Of a stretch of 15,189 nucleotides of DNA, positions 1 to 6,730 are shown one piece after another. The DNA comes from an uncultured beta proteobacterium (GTDB taxonomy: Bacteria > Pseudomonadota > Gammaproteobacteria > Burkholderiales > Rhodocyclaceae), in contig CAIZKA010000238.1 of NCBI GenBank assembly GCA_903933395.1, forward strand, positions 1-15,189, in the 5' to 3' direction. The translations under genes and the position numbers were made by a program. Numbering within the stretch: position 1 is the first letter of the stretch; every line of letters begins with the position of its first letter. The notes beneath the pieces are model-generated. The model was given only the letters and a program-made list of their open reading frames with translations. It ran no database searches and was not told where the DNA came from.

Positions 1-438
1 CAGGCCTTGAGCGGGCCAGGCCACGCTGCGCCAATAGGCTTCGATCAACGTTGCCCCCGACAAATAGTGCTTGAGCAACATTGCAGAATTGGGGAACTTC
101 TGCCAATGATTGCAAGGCTCGGATACTGTCCCATAGCTCCCCGTCGCCCCCGCCTCCAGCCAGCGCAGGCTGCTCATCTGGCCGCTGCCGAGCAGATCGC
201 CCCCGGAAGAGGTCAAGTGGTCAGCGATGGCGCCAGGCAGAAACCTCAGGGAATCAAGCTTGGGAACCGTCACCGCACCTGTGTGGTAGAGAATGATGTC
301 GCTCTCCGACTCGATGTAATCCGCATCTTGCGTGCGGATTGAAACCGGTGGACTCAAAATTTCGGTGCTCTTGGGAAAGAATCTGGCACGACTGCTTCTG
401 GCGGCATCGGACGTTTTCAGAAAGAAAGCCTTCGCACG
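1..438 (-). pseudogene. TIGR03790-family protein, C-terminal part, truncated by an IS256-family element
   Basis: Reading the minus strand from 438 down to 1 gives 146 codons without a stop. The conserved stretches include VSIRTQDADYIE, LRFLPGAIADHLTSSGG, QMSSLRWLEAGATGSYGTV, EPCNHWQKFP and TLIEAYWRSVAWPAQGL. From memory these are the C-terminal blocks of the TIGR03790 family, an uncharacterised family found in bacteria with PEP-CTERM/exosortase systems. Family-like residues continue up to LKTSDAARSSRARFFP and stop near 438, where IS256 transposase sequence begins on the other strand. The N-terminal part is therefore gone, and I found no trace of it to the right of the element. The C-terminus runs off the window. 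Function is unknown and the gene is presumably non-functional. The plus-strand open frames over this stretch are antisense shadows. Confidence 0.75.
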
Positions 439-1164
439 TACCCGATCGTCTATCTCGACTGCATCCACGTAAAGGTCAGGGATGGCAGCGTCCGGGTCAA
501 AGCGGTCTACCTGGCCATCGGCATCAACATGGCTGGGGAGAAGGAAGTCCTCGGCCTGTGGATCGCCCAGACGGAAGGCGCCAAGTTCTGGTTGCAGGTC
601 GTCACCGAATTGAAGAACCGGGGTGTGCAGGACAGCTTCATTGCCTGCGTCGATGGTCTGAAGGGCTTCCCGGAAGCGATTGAGGCCGTCTATCCCCGCG
701 CCGCCGTTCAGTTGTGCACCGTCCATATGGTTCGGCACAGCCTGAACTACGTGTCGTGGAAGACGCGGACCGAGGTCGCTGCCGACCTGAAGCGTATCTA
801 CACCGCCAGCACGGCGGATGAAGCCGAACAGCAGCTCGGCGAGTTCGAGGAGAAATGGGGCGATGCCTGCCTGCCGATCAGCCAGTCCTGGCGCCGGAAC
901 TGGCCCCGCATCATTCCGTTCTTCGACTATCCGCCGGAGATCCGCAAGGTGATCTACACGACCAACGCCATCGAGTCAGTAAACATGAGCTTGCGCAAGA
1001 TCACCAAGAATCGTGGCTCGTTTCCGAACGACGATGCGTTACTCAAACTCTTCTACTTGGCGCTCAGGAACATCAGCCAGAAATGGGCGATGCCAATTCG
1101 GGACTGAAAGGCGGCGATGATTCGCTTTACTATCCAGTTTGAAGAGCGGATGACGCAGCATTAA
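439..1164 (+). pseudogene. IS256-family transposase, 5'-truncated, with a late in-frame stop
   Basis: The frame encodes the C-terminal catalytic part of a mutator/IS256-type DDE transposase. All three expected acidic residues are visible: D in YLDCIHVKV (codon at 457), D in CVDGLKGFPEAI (652) and E in TTNAIESVN (973). The family signature SLRKITKNRGSFPND follows. The N-terminal DNA-binding half is missing. TGA at 1105-1107 interrupts the frame after AMPIRD, where family members usually have Trp (IRDWK...). The same frame then continues through MIRFTIQFEERM to TAA at 1162-1164, so a single TGG-to-TGA change shortened the protein. The longest ATG frame left starts at 529. With both truncation and stop, autonomous transposition is unlikely. 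Confidence 0.85.
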
Positions 1165-1174
1165 TTCAAAACCC

Positions 1175-1200
1175 GTTTAAACAAAATTCCGGACACCCTC
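1175..1200 (+). repeat. Right terminal inverted repeat of the IS256-family remnant
   Basis: The stretch ending aaattccggacaccctc lies just downstream of the transposase's original stop at 1162-1164, where the right end of an IS256 element is expected. No matching left copy is present near 439, so the call rests on position and resemblance to family ends, not on a visible pair. Confidence 0.5.
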
Positions 1201-1328
1201 GGATTTTCTGCGAACCGTGACGCATCCCGGTTCAGAATCGGCGTTTGACTGCGGTATCCGGCGTCAGCCAAGCTTCCCGAAGGTCCGTTGGATTTGCTAT
1301 TCTTTACCTATTGCAAAGCGAGAGAAAA

Positions 1329-2450
1329 ATGTCTGATCCGCGCAGGAAAACCAAGCGATACCAAGCTCGTTGGAAGGCTGCGCTCGCGTTTGACAGTACC
1401 ACCAACAAGCCGATCTTTCATACCCAGACTCACGACTTGTCCATGAATGGCACGTCCGTGCAGAGCCATGCGGATGAAGCGTTAAATACTTTGCTTACGG
1501 TACTACTGGTTCCGCCAGTGCTTGAAGGGATCCCTCAGAAGATATTCAGGCCCAAGGCGGTCGTCGTGTCATCGAGACCATACAGAAACGGCTTTCGTCT
1601 GGGATTGAACTTTATACCTGACAACGAACTTACCAAGCTAAGAGGGGTTCTGGAGGGATTGGATCTTTCCGGTGAAAGCCTTCCGTCCGAACCGGGCGAG
1701 ACTGCGCCGAGAACTGGGGTTGCCGCAGTTGCAACGTCGGAGCAAGGTGATAAAGAAACTGCCGCACCTGCTATGAGTGTTCTCGATGTCCTCAAGCAAA
1801 AGAACTTGAGCAAGAAACTGACGGAAGAACAGCTCGCAAAAGACAGGTTAGAACGGCAGAGAATTCTGAACAAGCGAATCAGTGACGCCCTGGTGTCGGC
1901 GTACAGATATTTCATCGAACTTACTGAGCAGCTTAACTCCCTTAAACCAGCCTATTCGAAACCTTACCCGCTCCTTGGAGTCACCGAGCTTACCGGCTTG
2001 GTTTGGCAGGATACTGCCCGCACCAATTGTTTCACGCGCAAACCCGAGACGGAATACAACAAGATTTTCGATAAAGTTACGCTAGAGTACAGCTACGCCA
2101 ATCGAGAGGAAGTCCAAGTAGTTCGTGAATATCATGTGCATGAAATGACAAAGCGGATGCTGGAGGAAGATGGCATCCTGTTCAGAATGACGCTAGAAAA
2201 AAACAATCGAGGTCTTTTAGATAAAGCCGTTTTCTCCATTCCTAGTGACGTCAAAGCCAAGCTGGTATTTTCCTGCAATGATGAGTCGGGGAAACTGCTA
2301 CTGTCAGCCCATAATGTAGAACGCTTTGGAATTGTCAAATTTGAATTCGATATTGAGACGCTTAACCAAGCCTTGCTGGACCAATTAACGCTCATGATTC
2401 TTGGAGAGGGGCATAGCGTTGGAAAACTTATAGGCCTGGCCAAGCTTTAA
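1329..2450 (+). CDS. PilZ-domain protein with a long uncharacterised C-terminal region
   Basis: The protein has 373 residues. Its N-terminus carries the two c-di-GMP-binding elements of PilZ domains: an arginine-rich stretch (R5, R6, R10, R14) and D36-L-S-M-N-G41, matching (D/N)xSxxG. It is therefore probably a cytoplasmic c-di-GMP effector. Residues about 115-195 are charged and low in complexity, with a helical, coiled-coil-like part (LTEEQLAKDRLERQRILNKR). The last 170 residues form a domain I cannot name. No signal peptide or membrane helix is seen. I chose ATG 1329 because the PilZ arginine motif begins four residues later. An in-frame ATG at 1245 would add 28 residues that do not look like part of the domain. 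The gene is visibly richer in AT than its neighbours and starts 128 bases after the IS end, which may point to separate ancestry. The PilZ call is good; the output of the protein is unknown. Confidence 0.75.
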   Translation: MSDPRRKTKRYQARWKAALAFDSTTNKPIFHTQTHDLSMNGTSVQSHADEALNTLLTVLLVPPVLEGIPQKIFRPKAVVVSSRPYRNGFRLGLNFIPDNELTKLRGVLEGLDLSGESLPSEPGETAPRTGVAAVATSEQGDKETAAPAMSVLDVLKQKNLSKKLTEEQLAKDRLERQRILNKRISDALVSAYRYFIELTEQLNSLKPAYSKPYPLLGVTELTGLVWQDTARTNCFTRKPETEYNKIFDKVTLEYSYANREEVQVVREYHVHEMTKRMLEEDGILFRMTLEKNNRGLLDKAVFSIPSDVKAKLVFSCNDESGKLLLSAHNVERFGIVKFEFDIETLNQALLDQLTLMILGEGHSVGKLIGLAKL

Positions 2451-2531
2451 AAGCATCCAGAACGGCCCGATGATCCCCGTCTGAAGGTGATGGCAGGCGA
2501 GTGATCCCTTGCTTGCAGCAACGATAAAAAT

Positions 2532-2565
2532 GCGGCCATTAGGGGTAATATTTGCCACTGGCCGC
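2532..2565. other. Inverted repeat upstream of fae
   Basis: A perfect 7-base inverted repeat, gcggcca (2532-2538) and tggccgc (2559-2565), flanks a 20-base AT-rich centre. It lies 68 bases before the fae start in the only intergenic space between the PilZ gene and fae. It could be an operator or a leader hairpin. No U-run follows, so it is not a terminator. The role is a guess. Confidence 0.3.
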
Positions 2566-2633
2566 TGATTCCGGGTGATCGACTCCGGCATGGTGGCGAT
2601 AAAAAAGATGAACAACTAAAGGAGGAGGACGCA

Positions 2634-3233
2634 ATGGGATTTTTCGATTTTCTGTTCGGCAAGAAGAAAGAGGCGGCGGCGCCTGCAGCATCACCTGCAC
2701 CGGCCAAAAAAGCGGAGGCGCCGCGAGTCACCAATGTCTGCGTCGGCGAATCGCTTGTCGGCGAGGGCAACGAGGTGGCCCACATCGACCTGATCATCGG
2801 CCCGCGCGGCAGTGCCGTCGAAAAGGCGTTCGCCAACAGCCTGACCAACAACAAGGACGGCTTCACCGCGCTGCTATCCGTGGTTGCGCCCAACCTTCTG
2901 TGCAAACCGAACACGGTGATGTTCAACAAGGTGACCATCAAGGGCGCAACACAGGCGGTGCAAATGTTCGGTCCGGCACAACGCGGCGTCGCCATGGCCA
3001 TTGCCGACAGTGTCGAGGACGGGACGCTGCGGGCCGATGAGGCCGATGACCTGTTCGTCTGCGTCGGCGTCTTCATCCACTGGCTGGCCGCCGATGCCGC
3101 CAAGATCCAGGACTATAACTACCAGGCCACCAAGGAAGCCCTGGCCCGCGCGGTGAATGGTTCGCCGACGGCGAAGGAGGTCGTCGCGCAAAAGAAGACG
3201 GCGATGCATCCGTTCCAGGCGGCCGCTGCCTGA
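2634..3233 (+). CDS. fae: Formaldehyde-activating enzyme (Fae) with an N-terminal extension
   Basis: Fae joins formaldehyde to tetrahydromethanopterin to give methylene-H4MPT (EC 4.2.1.147), the entry step of H4MPT-linked formaldehyde oxidation in the cytoplasm. From residue 32 on, the protein follows the family almost continuously: VGESLVGEGNEVAHIDLIIG, NNKDGFTALLSVVAPNL, VMFNKVTIKGATQAVQMFGP, ADEADDLFVCVGVFIHW and a C-terminal HPF. The conserved histidine of EVAHID is H50. Typical Fae has about 170 residues; this one has 199. The excess is a front piece, MGFFDFLFGKKK plus an Ala/Pro/Lys-rich linker to about residue 31. The start is well supported by a strong ribosome-binding site (aaaggaggaggac) ending four bases before ATG 2634. 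No other H4MPT-pathway gene is in the window, so it may be an accessory paralogue or sit apart from the main cluster. The family assignment is very secure; the role of the extension is unknown. Confidence 0.93.
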   Translation: MGFFDFLFGKKKEAAAPAASPAPAKKAEAPRVTNVCVGESLVGEGNEVAHIDLIIGPRGSAVEKAFANSLTNNKDGFTALLSVVAPNLLCKPNTVMFNKVTIKGATQAVQMFGPAQRGVAMAIADSVEDGTLRADEADDLFVCVGVFIHWLAADAAKIQDYNYQATKEALARAVNGSPTAKEVVAQKKTAMHPFQAAAA

Positions 3234-3249
3234 ACGACCAGGCCCGATC

Positions 3250-3273
3250 CCTCCCGGTCCGGTCGACGGGAGG
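3250..3273. terminator. Hairpin between convergent fae and ychJ-like genes
   Basis: cctcccg (3250-3256) and cgggagg (3267-3273) form a perfect 7-bp GC-rich stem with a 10-base loop, 16 bases after the fae stop and between two converging genes. A second GC palindrome, ggccggcccggccggc, lies at about 3309-3324 against the end of the minus-strand gene. Neither has a clear U-run, so terminator function is only suggested by position. Confidence 0.3.
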
Positions 3274-3324
3274 CGAGGCGCCGGGTGTCGGCTCGGCACC
3301 GCCCAATCGGCCGGCCCGGCCGGC

Positions 3325-3741
3325 TTAGCGCATCACCCCATCCACGTAATACCAGCGTCCGTCCTCGCGCAGGAAGCGGCTGAGCTCGTGCATCCGCTGC
3401 GCGCGGCCGCCGACCCGGCAGCGGGCGACGAATTCCACCGTCGCACCGTCATCACCAGCCGTGTGCGCCTTGACCTCCAGCCCCAGCCATTTCGGCGGCG
3501 TCCCGTCGCCGAGATTCAGCGCGGCCGGGCGCGTCGAGGCGTGCCAGGTGGCGAGCAGATAATCCTCCAGCCCGAGCACATAGGCGCTGTAGCGCGAGCG
3601 CATCAGCGACTCGGCATCCGCGGCGGGGCTGCCCGCGTGCAGGTGGCCGCAACAGGCGGCATAGGCCTGCGGGCGGCCGCAGGGACAGGGCTGCGGATTT
3701 ACGGATGCTGAGCGGGGTCGGGCGGCAGGCATTTCGGACAT
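3325..3741 (-). CDS. YchJ-family SEC-C motif protein
   Basis: The 138-residue protein has an N-terminal cysteine cluster PCPCGRPQAYAACCG, the SEC-C-type zinc-binding motif. The YchJ core follows: SLMRSRYSAYVLG, DYLLATWH, WLGLEV, VEFVARCRV and a C-terminal DGRWYYVDG. YchJ proteins (UPF0225) are small metal-binding proteins with an NTF2-like fold and no firmly known function. ATG 3741 is preferred because the open frame upstream of it is an antisense shadow of the preceding gene, and 138 residues fits the short family form. An ATG at 3732 is also possible. Its 5' end overlaps the end of the small membrane-protein gene by about 43 bases, so the two are probably co-transcribed and translationally coupled. 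Confidence 0.85.
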   Translation of the reverse strand: MSEMPAARPRSASVNPQPCPCGRPQAYAACCGHLHAGSPAADAESLMRSRYSAYVLGLEDYLLATWHASTRPAALNLGDGTPPKWLGLEVKAHTAGDDGATVEFVARCRVGGRAQRMHELSRFLREDGRWYYVDGVMR

Positions 3742-3929
3742 TCGCGGCCGAAGGGTGAGATGTAGCGCCACCAGATCCAGACCAGCAGCGGCAGCAGCGC
3801 GATCAGTGCCATGTCGCTCCAGCCCGGCTGCGCCAGTTCGCCTTGCCACCATGCCACGGCGGCACGGATGGCTTCGATCAGCAGCACCATATAGGCGAAG
3901 CCGGCGCCGAGCAGGACGATGCGCTTCAC
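3699..3929 (-). CDS. Small two-helix membrane protein with a C-terminal CPKC motif
   Basis: The product has 76 residues and I do not recognise its family. It shows two hydrophobic segments, about residues 4-25 (IVLLGAGFAYMVLLIEAI) and 39-56 (DMALIALLPLLVWIWW), then a short tail with C64-P-K-C67, which could bind a metal or form a disulphide. The start codon is GTG 3929, and GTGA overlaps the TGA stop of the preceding dacB frame. The 3' end overlaps the YchJ-family gene. These nested overlaps, together with a frame that encodes a coherent membrane protein, support a real gene in a three-gene operon. Inner-membrane location is inferred. Confidence 0.65.
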   Translation of the reverse strand: MKRIVLLGAGFAYMVLLIEAIRAAVAWWQGELAQPGWSDMALIALLPLLVWIWWRYISPFGRECPKCLPPDPAQHP

Positions 3930-5350
3930 CCCGCGCCCCGCTCATACACCCAATCCAGCAGCGCATCCTGCGCCGCCTGCGCGCCGGAGGCATTGGCGTG
4001 ATTGACGAAGAAGACCACGATCCAGCGCCGTCCTTTCTTGTCCAGCACGAAGCCCGCGATGGCGCGCACGCCTTCCAGCGAACCGGTCTTGATGTGCGCC
4101 TGGCCGGCGACGCCGTTCTGCTTGAGGCGTTTTTTCATGGTGCCGTCGGTCGCGGTCACCGGCAGCGAGGCCATCAGTTCCGGCATCACCGCGCTGCGCC
4201 ACGCGGCCTGCAGCAGGCGGCCCAGTCCCTCCGCGGAAATCCGTTCGCGGCGCGACAGGCCGGAGCCGTTTTCCAGCACCAGTTCCGGTACGGCGAGGCT
4301 GCGCGCGTCGAGCCAGGCGCGGATCGCCGCATCGGCATCGGCGGCGCTTGCCGGCCGATGTCCGGCTTCCATGCCCAGGGTCAGGAAGAGCTGGCGCGCC
4401 ATGACGTTGTTGGAGAACTTGTTGATGTCGCGCACGACTTCCGCAAGAGTCGGCGATGGCAGCACGCCGACCGCGCGCGCCTCGGCCGGCACCGCGCCGT
4501 CGCGCACGCCGCCGGTGAACACGCCCCCGAGTTCTGCCCAGAGCTGCTGGAAAACGCCGAGCACGAATTGCGGATGATCCTGCACCGCGATGTTCCAGCG
4601 CTGCTCCTCGCAGGCTTGCGGGAAGACGCCGGTCAGCACCAGCCGCGTCGTCGGACCGTGGGTGAAGACGTCGGCGCGCAGCCGCTCCTTCCAGTCGCCG
4701 CAGGCGGTGCCATTGCCGTTGCCCAGCGTGATCTGGTTGACCAGATCAACATTTACCGGCGCCGGCTCCATGCTGACCAGCAGTTTCCGGTTCGCCGGAT
4801 CGGGCACCAGTTGCAGCGTGACCGCCTTGAAATTCAGCAACAGGGCATCCGGGGCGACGTTGTAGGGCCGCATCGGCTGCGCGTCGAAACGTCCGGGATC
4901 GGCGCCGTTGCCGGCAAAGGCGCTGCGGTCGAGCACCAGGTCGCCGCGAATCTCGCGGATGCCGCGCGCGCGGATCTGGCGCAGCAGGCGCCCGAACTGG
5001 TCGTAGGTAAGCTTGGGGTCGCCGCCGCCGCGCAAGAACAGGTCGCCCGTCAGGACACCGTCATTGAGCGTGCCGCCGGCAAAGGCCTCGGTCTTCCAGA
5101 CATAGGCCGGCCCCAGCAGGTCGAGCGCGGCATAGGTGGTGACCAGCTTCATGGTCGAGGCCGGGTTCAGCGCGGCGCGGGAGTTGATCTCCAGGCGCGG
5201 CACGTGGACGTCCACCTCCTTGACCCAGACGGCGGTCGCGGCCTGCGGAATGCCGGCGTTCTTCAGCGCCTGCGCCACGGCGGGCGGCAGTTGATCGGCG
5301 CGCGCCAGCGCGGCGTACAGGCAACAGAGGACAAACAGCAGTTTTCGCAT
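3926..5350 (-). CDS. dacB: D-alanyl-D-alanine carboxypeptidase/endopeptidase (PBP4, DacB)
   Basis: This is a class C low-molecular-mass penicillin-binding protein that trims or cleaves peptidoglycan cross-links in the periplasm. The 474-residue product starts with a signal peptide (MRKLLFVLCCLYAALARA, cut probably after residue 18). All three active-site motifs are present: S65-T-M-K68 (catalytic Ser and Lys), S313-N-N and K421-T-G. The insert between motifs 1 and 2 is of PBP4 size. I chose ATG 5350 because the signal peptide begins there. The same frame is open up to 5623, but that part only mirrors the divergent flavin reductase gene. No clear Shine-Dalgarno sequence is seen before 5350. 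The TGA stop overlaps the GTG of the small membrane-protein gene, so it is the first gene of a minus-strand operon. The assignment is secure. Confidence 0.92.
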   Translation of the reverse strand: MRKLLFVLCCLYAALARADQLPPAVAQALKNAGIPQAATAVWVKEVDVHVPRLEINSRAALNPASTMKLVTTYAALDLLGPAYVWKTEAFAGGTLNDGVLTGDLFLRGGGDPKLTYDQFGRLLRQIRARGIREIRGDLVLDRSAFAGNGADPGRFDAQPMRPYNVAPDALLLNFKAVTLQLVPDPANRKLLVSMEPAPVNVDLVNQITLGNGNGTACGDWKERLRADVFTHGPTTRLVLTGVFPQACEEQRWNIAVQDHPQFVLGVFQQLWAELGGVFTGGVRDGAVPAEARAVGVLPSPTLAEVVRDINKFSNNVMARQLFLTLGMEAGHRPASAADADAAIRAWLDARSLAVPELVLENGSGLSRRERISAEGLGRLLQAAWRSAVMPELMASLPVTATDGTMKKRLKQNGVAGQAHIKTGSLEGVRAIAGFVLDKKGRRWIVVFFVNHANASGAQAAQDALLDWVYERGAG

Positions 5351-5389
5351 GGGGCCGATCTTATAGAATCGGCAGGCAAAGGAGAACAC

Positions 5390-5947
5390 ATGACCGCGCG
5401 CATCGCCGTACCGCTGCCCAAGGCTTACCTGCTGTTGAATCACGGTCCGACCGTGCTGGTCTCCAGCGCCCACGGCAACCGGCGGAACGTGATGGCCGCG
5501 GCCTGGAACATGGCGCTGGATTTCGATCCGCCCAAGGTGGCCGTCGTCATCGACAAGGCCACGCTGACGCGCGAACTGGTCGAAGCCTCGGGCGAATTCG
5601 TGCTCAACGTGCCGGCGCGACAACAGGCGGCGCTGACGCTGGCGGTCGGCACGCAGTCGGGGCGCGAGGTCGACAAGTTTTCAATAGTCGGCGCTGGCGC
5701 CACGGCGGCAAGCGCGGTCGGCGCGCCGCTGATCGAGGGCTGCCTGGCCTGGCTGGAATGCCGGGTGATTGCCGAGCCGCACATCGAGAAGACCTATGAC
5801 CTGTTCCTCGGCCAAGTGGTCGCCGCCTGGGCCGACCCGGAAGCGTTTTCAAATGGCCGTTGGCATTTCCCGGACGAGCAGCGGCGCAGCATCCACTACC
5901 AGGCCGGCGGCAACTTCTTCGCCACCGGCGACACTTTCGAGGTCTAG
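5390..5947 (+). CDS. Flavin reductase family protein (FMN-binding split barrel)
   Basis: The 185-residue protein fits flavin reductase-like FMN-binding proteins: VLVSSAHGNRRNVMAAAW near the N-terminus, VVIDKATLTRELVEASGEF, FVLNVPA, a central GCLAWLECRVIAE and LFLGQVVAAWADPEAF. Such proteins bind FMN and reduce flavin with NAD(P)H or act as small oxidoreductases in the cytoplasm; the substrate cannot be told. ATG 5390 is preceded by aaaggaga, ending five bases upstream, which fixes the start. A longer upstream open frame is an antisense shadow of dacB. The gene diverges from dacB with 39 bases between start codons and converges on nnrU-like sequence, so it is probably transcribed alone. Confidence 0.85.
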   Translation: MTARIAVPLPKAYLLLNHGPTVLVSSAHGNRRNVMAAAWNMALDFDPPKVAVVIDKATLTRELVEASGEFVLNVPARQQAALTLAVGTQSGREVDKFSIVGAGATAASAVGAPLIEGCLAWLECRVIAEPHIEKTYDLFLGQVVAAWADPEAFSNGRWHFPDEQRRSIHYQAGGNFFATGDTFEV

Positions 5948-5985
5948 TACAGAATCAGGCTGGAACCGATGGACGTCAATCCGAC

Positions 5986-6055
5986 CGTCATCCCGGGCTT
6001 GACCCGGGATCCAGAAACAGCCGCCCGCTGGATACCGGCTTTCGCCGGTATGACG
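5986..6055. repeat. Dispersed double-hairpin palindromic repeat, copy 1
   Basis: This 70-base element consists of two hairpins within an outer inverted repeat. Hairpin A is tcccggg-cttga-cccggga (5991-6009). Hairpin B is ataccggc-tttc-gccggtat (6032-6051). The ends cgtcat/atgacg and the inner atccag/ctggat are also complementary, so the whole can fold as a four-arm structure. A second copy at 11820-11889 has the same length, an identical left half and a variable centre. It resembles the REP/REPIN-like intergenic palindromes common in proteobacteria. Here it sits between two convergent genes, 38 bases after the flavin reductase stop, and could stop transcription from both sides or protect mRNA ends. 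Confidence 0.8.
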
Positions 6056-6079
6056 TAGTGAAATTCAGGTGGGTTCGTT

Positions 6080-6664
6080 CTAGGCGCCGAAGGGCTTGAC
6101 GCCGATCAGCCAGACGTGGCCCCAGAAAGCGAACCCGGCCCAGGCCAGCAGACCGATGCCTGCAACCGCAGCGTCCCTTGACCACCCTTGCGCGACATAG
6201 CTCCGCCCCGCAAGGCGGTCACGTCGCCGCGACGACGCAAAATCCGCCACCGCCCAGATCAGGAAAGCGCCGAACAGGGCGACATCGGCGAGATTGCCGT
6301 TGGCCAGCAAATGCGCCAGCGCCCAGATCTTGACGCCCGCCACCATCGGATGGCCGATCTTCGCCTTGATGTGGCTGCCGGGCACGTAGGCGGCGACCAG
6401 CAGAATGAAGGCCGGCAGGGTCAGCAGCGCGGCCAGATGTCGCGTCCATGGCGGCGGAACCCAGAGCACGACGGGATCGACGCGAGCCAGGCCGTAGCCC
6501 CAGGCGATCATCGCCAGACCGGCGATGGAAAAGAGTGCGAACACGCCCTTCCAAGGCATTTCGCCCATACGGGCGACCTGCGCATCGCGCCAGCTTCCGG
6601 CAAAAATGCGCAGCGAATGGACGCCGATGAAAAGCACGAGGCCGAGAATCAGATAAGCAGACAT
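6080..6664 (-). CDS. NnrU family integral membrane protein
   Basis: The 194-residue protein has five to six hydrophobic segments and NnrU features: an N-terminal LGLVLFIGVHSLRIF, then SWR, a central PGSHIKAKIGHPMVAGVKIWA, AHLLANGNLADVALFGAFL and a C-terminal FWGHVWLIGVKPF. NnrU was first linked to nitric-oxide metabolism in denitrifiers, and plant homologues are zeta-carotene isomerases (Z-ISO). The exact function here cannot be read from sequence. It lies 66 bases behind the enoyl-CoA hydratase-like gene on the same strand and is probably the last gene of that block; repeat copy 1 lies just past its stop. ATG 6664 gives the usual family N-terminus. Confidence 0.85.
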   Translation of the reverse strand: MSAYLILGLVLFIGVHSLRIFAGSWRDAQVARMGEMPWKGVFALFSIAGLAMIAWGYGLARVDPVVLWVPPPWTRHLAALLTLPAFILLVAAYVPGSHIKAKIGHPMVAGVKIWALAHLLANGNLADVALFGAFLIWAVADFASSRRRDRLAGRSYVAQGWSRDAAVAGIGLLAWAGFAFWGHVWLIGVKPFGA

Positions 6665-6730
6665 GGCGTGTTACCGGAATGAAGTGGGCGGATCATACCC
6701 GCGGATGCGGCGGGCCGACGTCGGCGTCGC

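Larger units (their letters stand above)
439..1200 (+). mobile_element. IS256-family insertion sequence remnant, left end missing
   Basis: The segment runs from the point where transposase similarity begins (TYPIVYLD, about 439) to a terminal-repeat-like right end at about 1175-1200 that finishes ggacaccctc. Its reverse complement starts gagggtgtccgg, the type of end seen in IS256-family elements. The left inverted repeat and roughly the first half of the transposase gene are absent. Host-like TIGR03790 sequence abuts directly on the left. This is best explained by insertion followed by a deletion that removed the left end and the flanking gene part. Boundaries are estimates of a few bases. 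Confidence 0.75.

Noticed and set aside
7..342. A plus-strand open frame at the left edge
   Set aside because: The minus strand here encodes recognisable TIGR03790 blocks, so the plus frame is a shadow.
1201..1328. A search for the missing N-terminus of the TIGR03790 gene right of the IS
   Set aside because: Minus-strand frames here are short and show no family-like residues; the stretch is treated as the PilZ gene's upstream region.
3755..5947. A 730-codon plus-strand open frame
   Set aside because: Its first 545 codons lie antisense to dacB and give an Arg/His/Gly/Ala-rich sequence with no domain, as GC-rich antisense frames do. Only the last 185 codons (from 5390) are a real gene.
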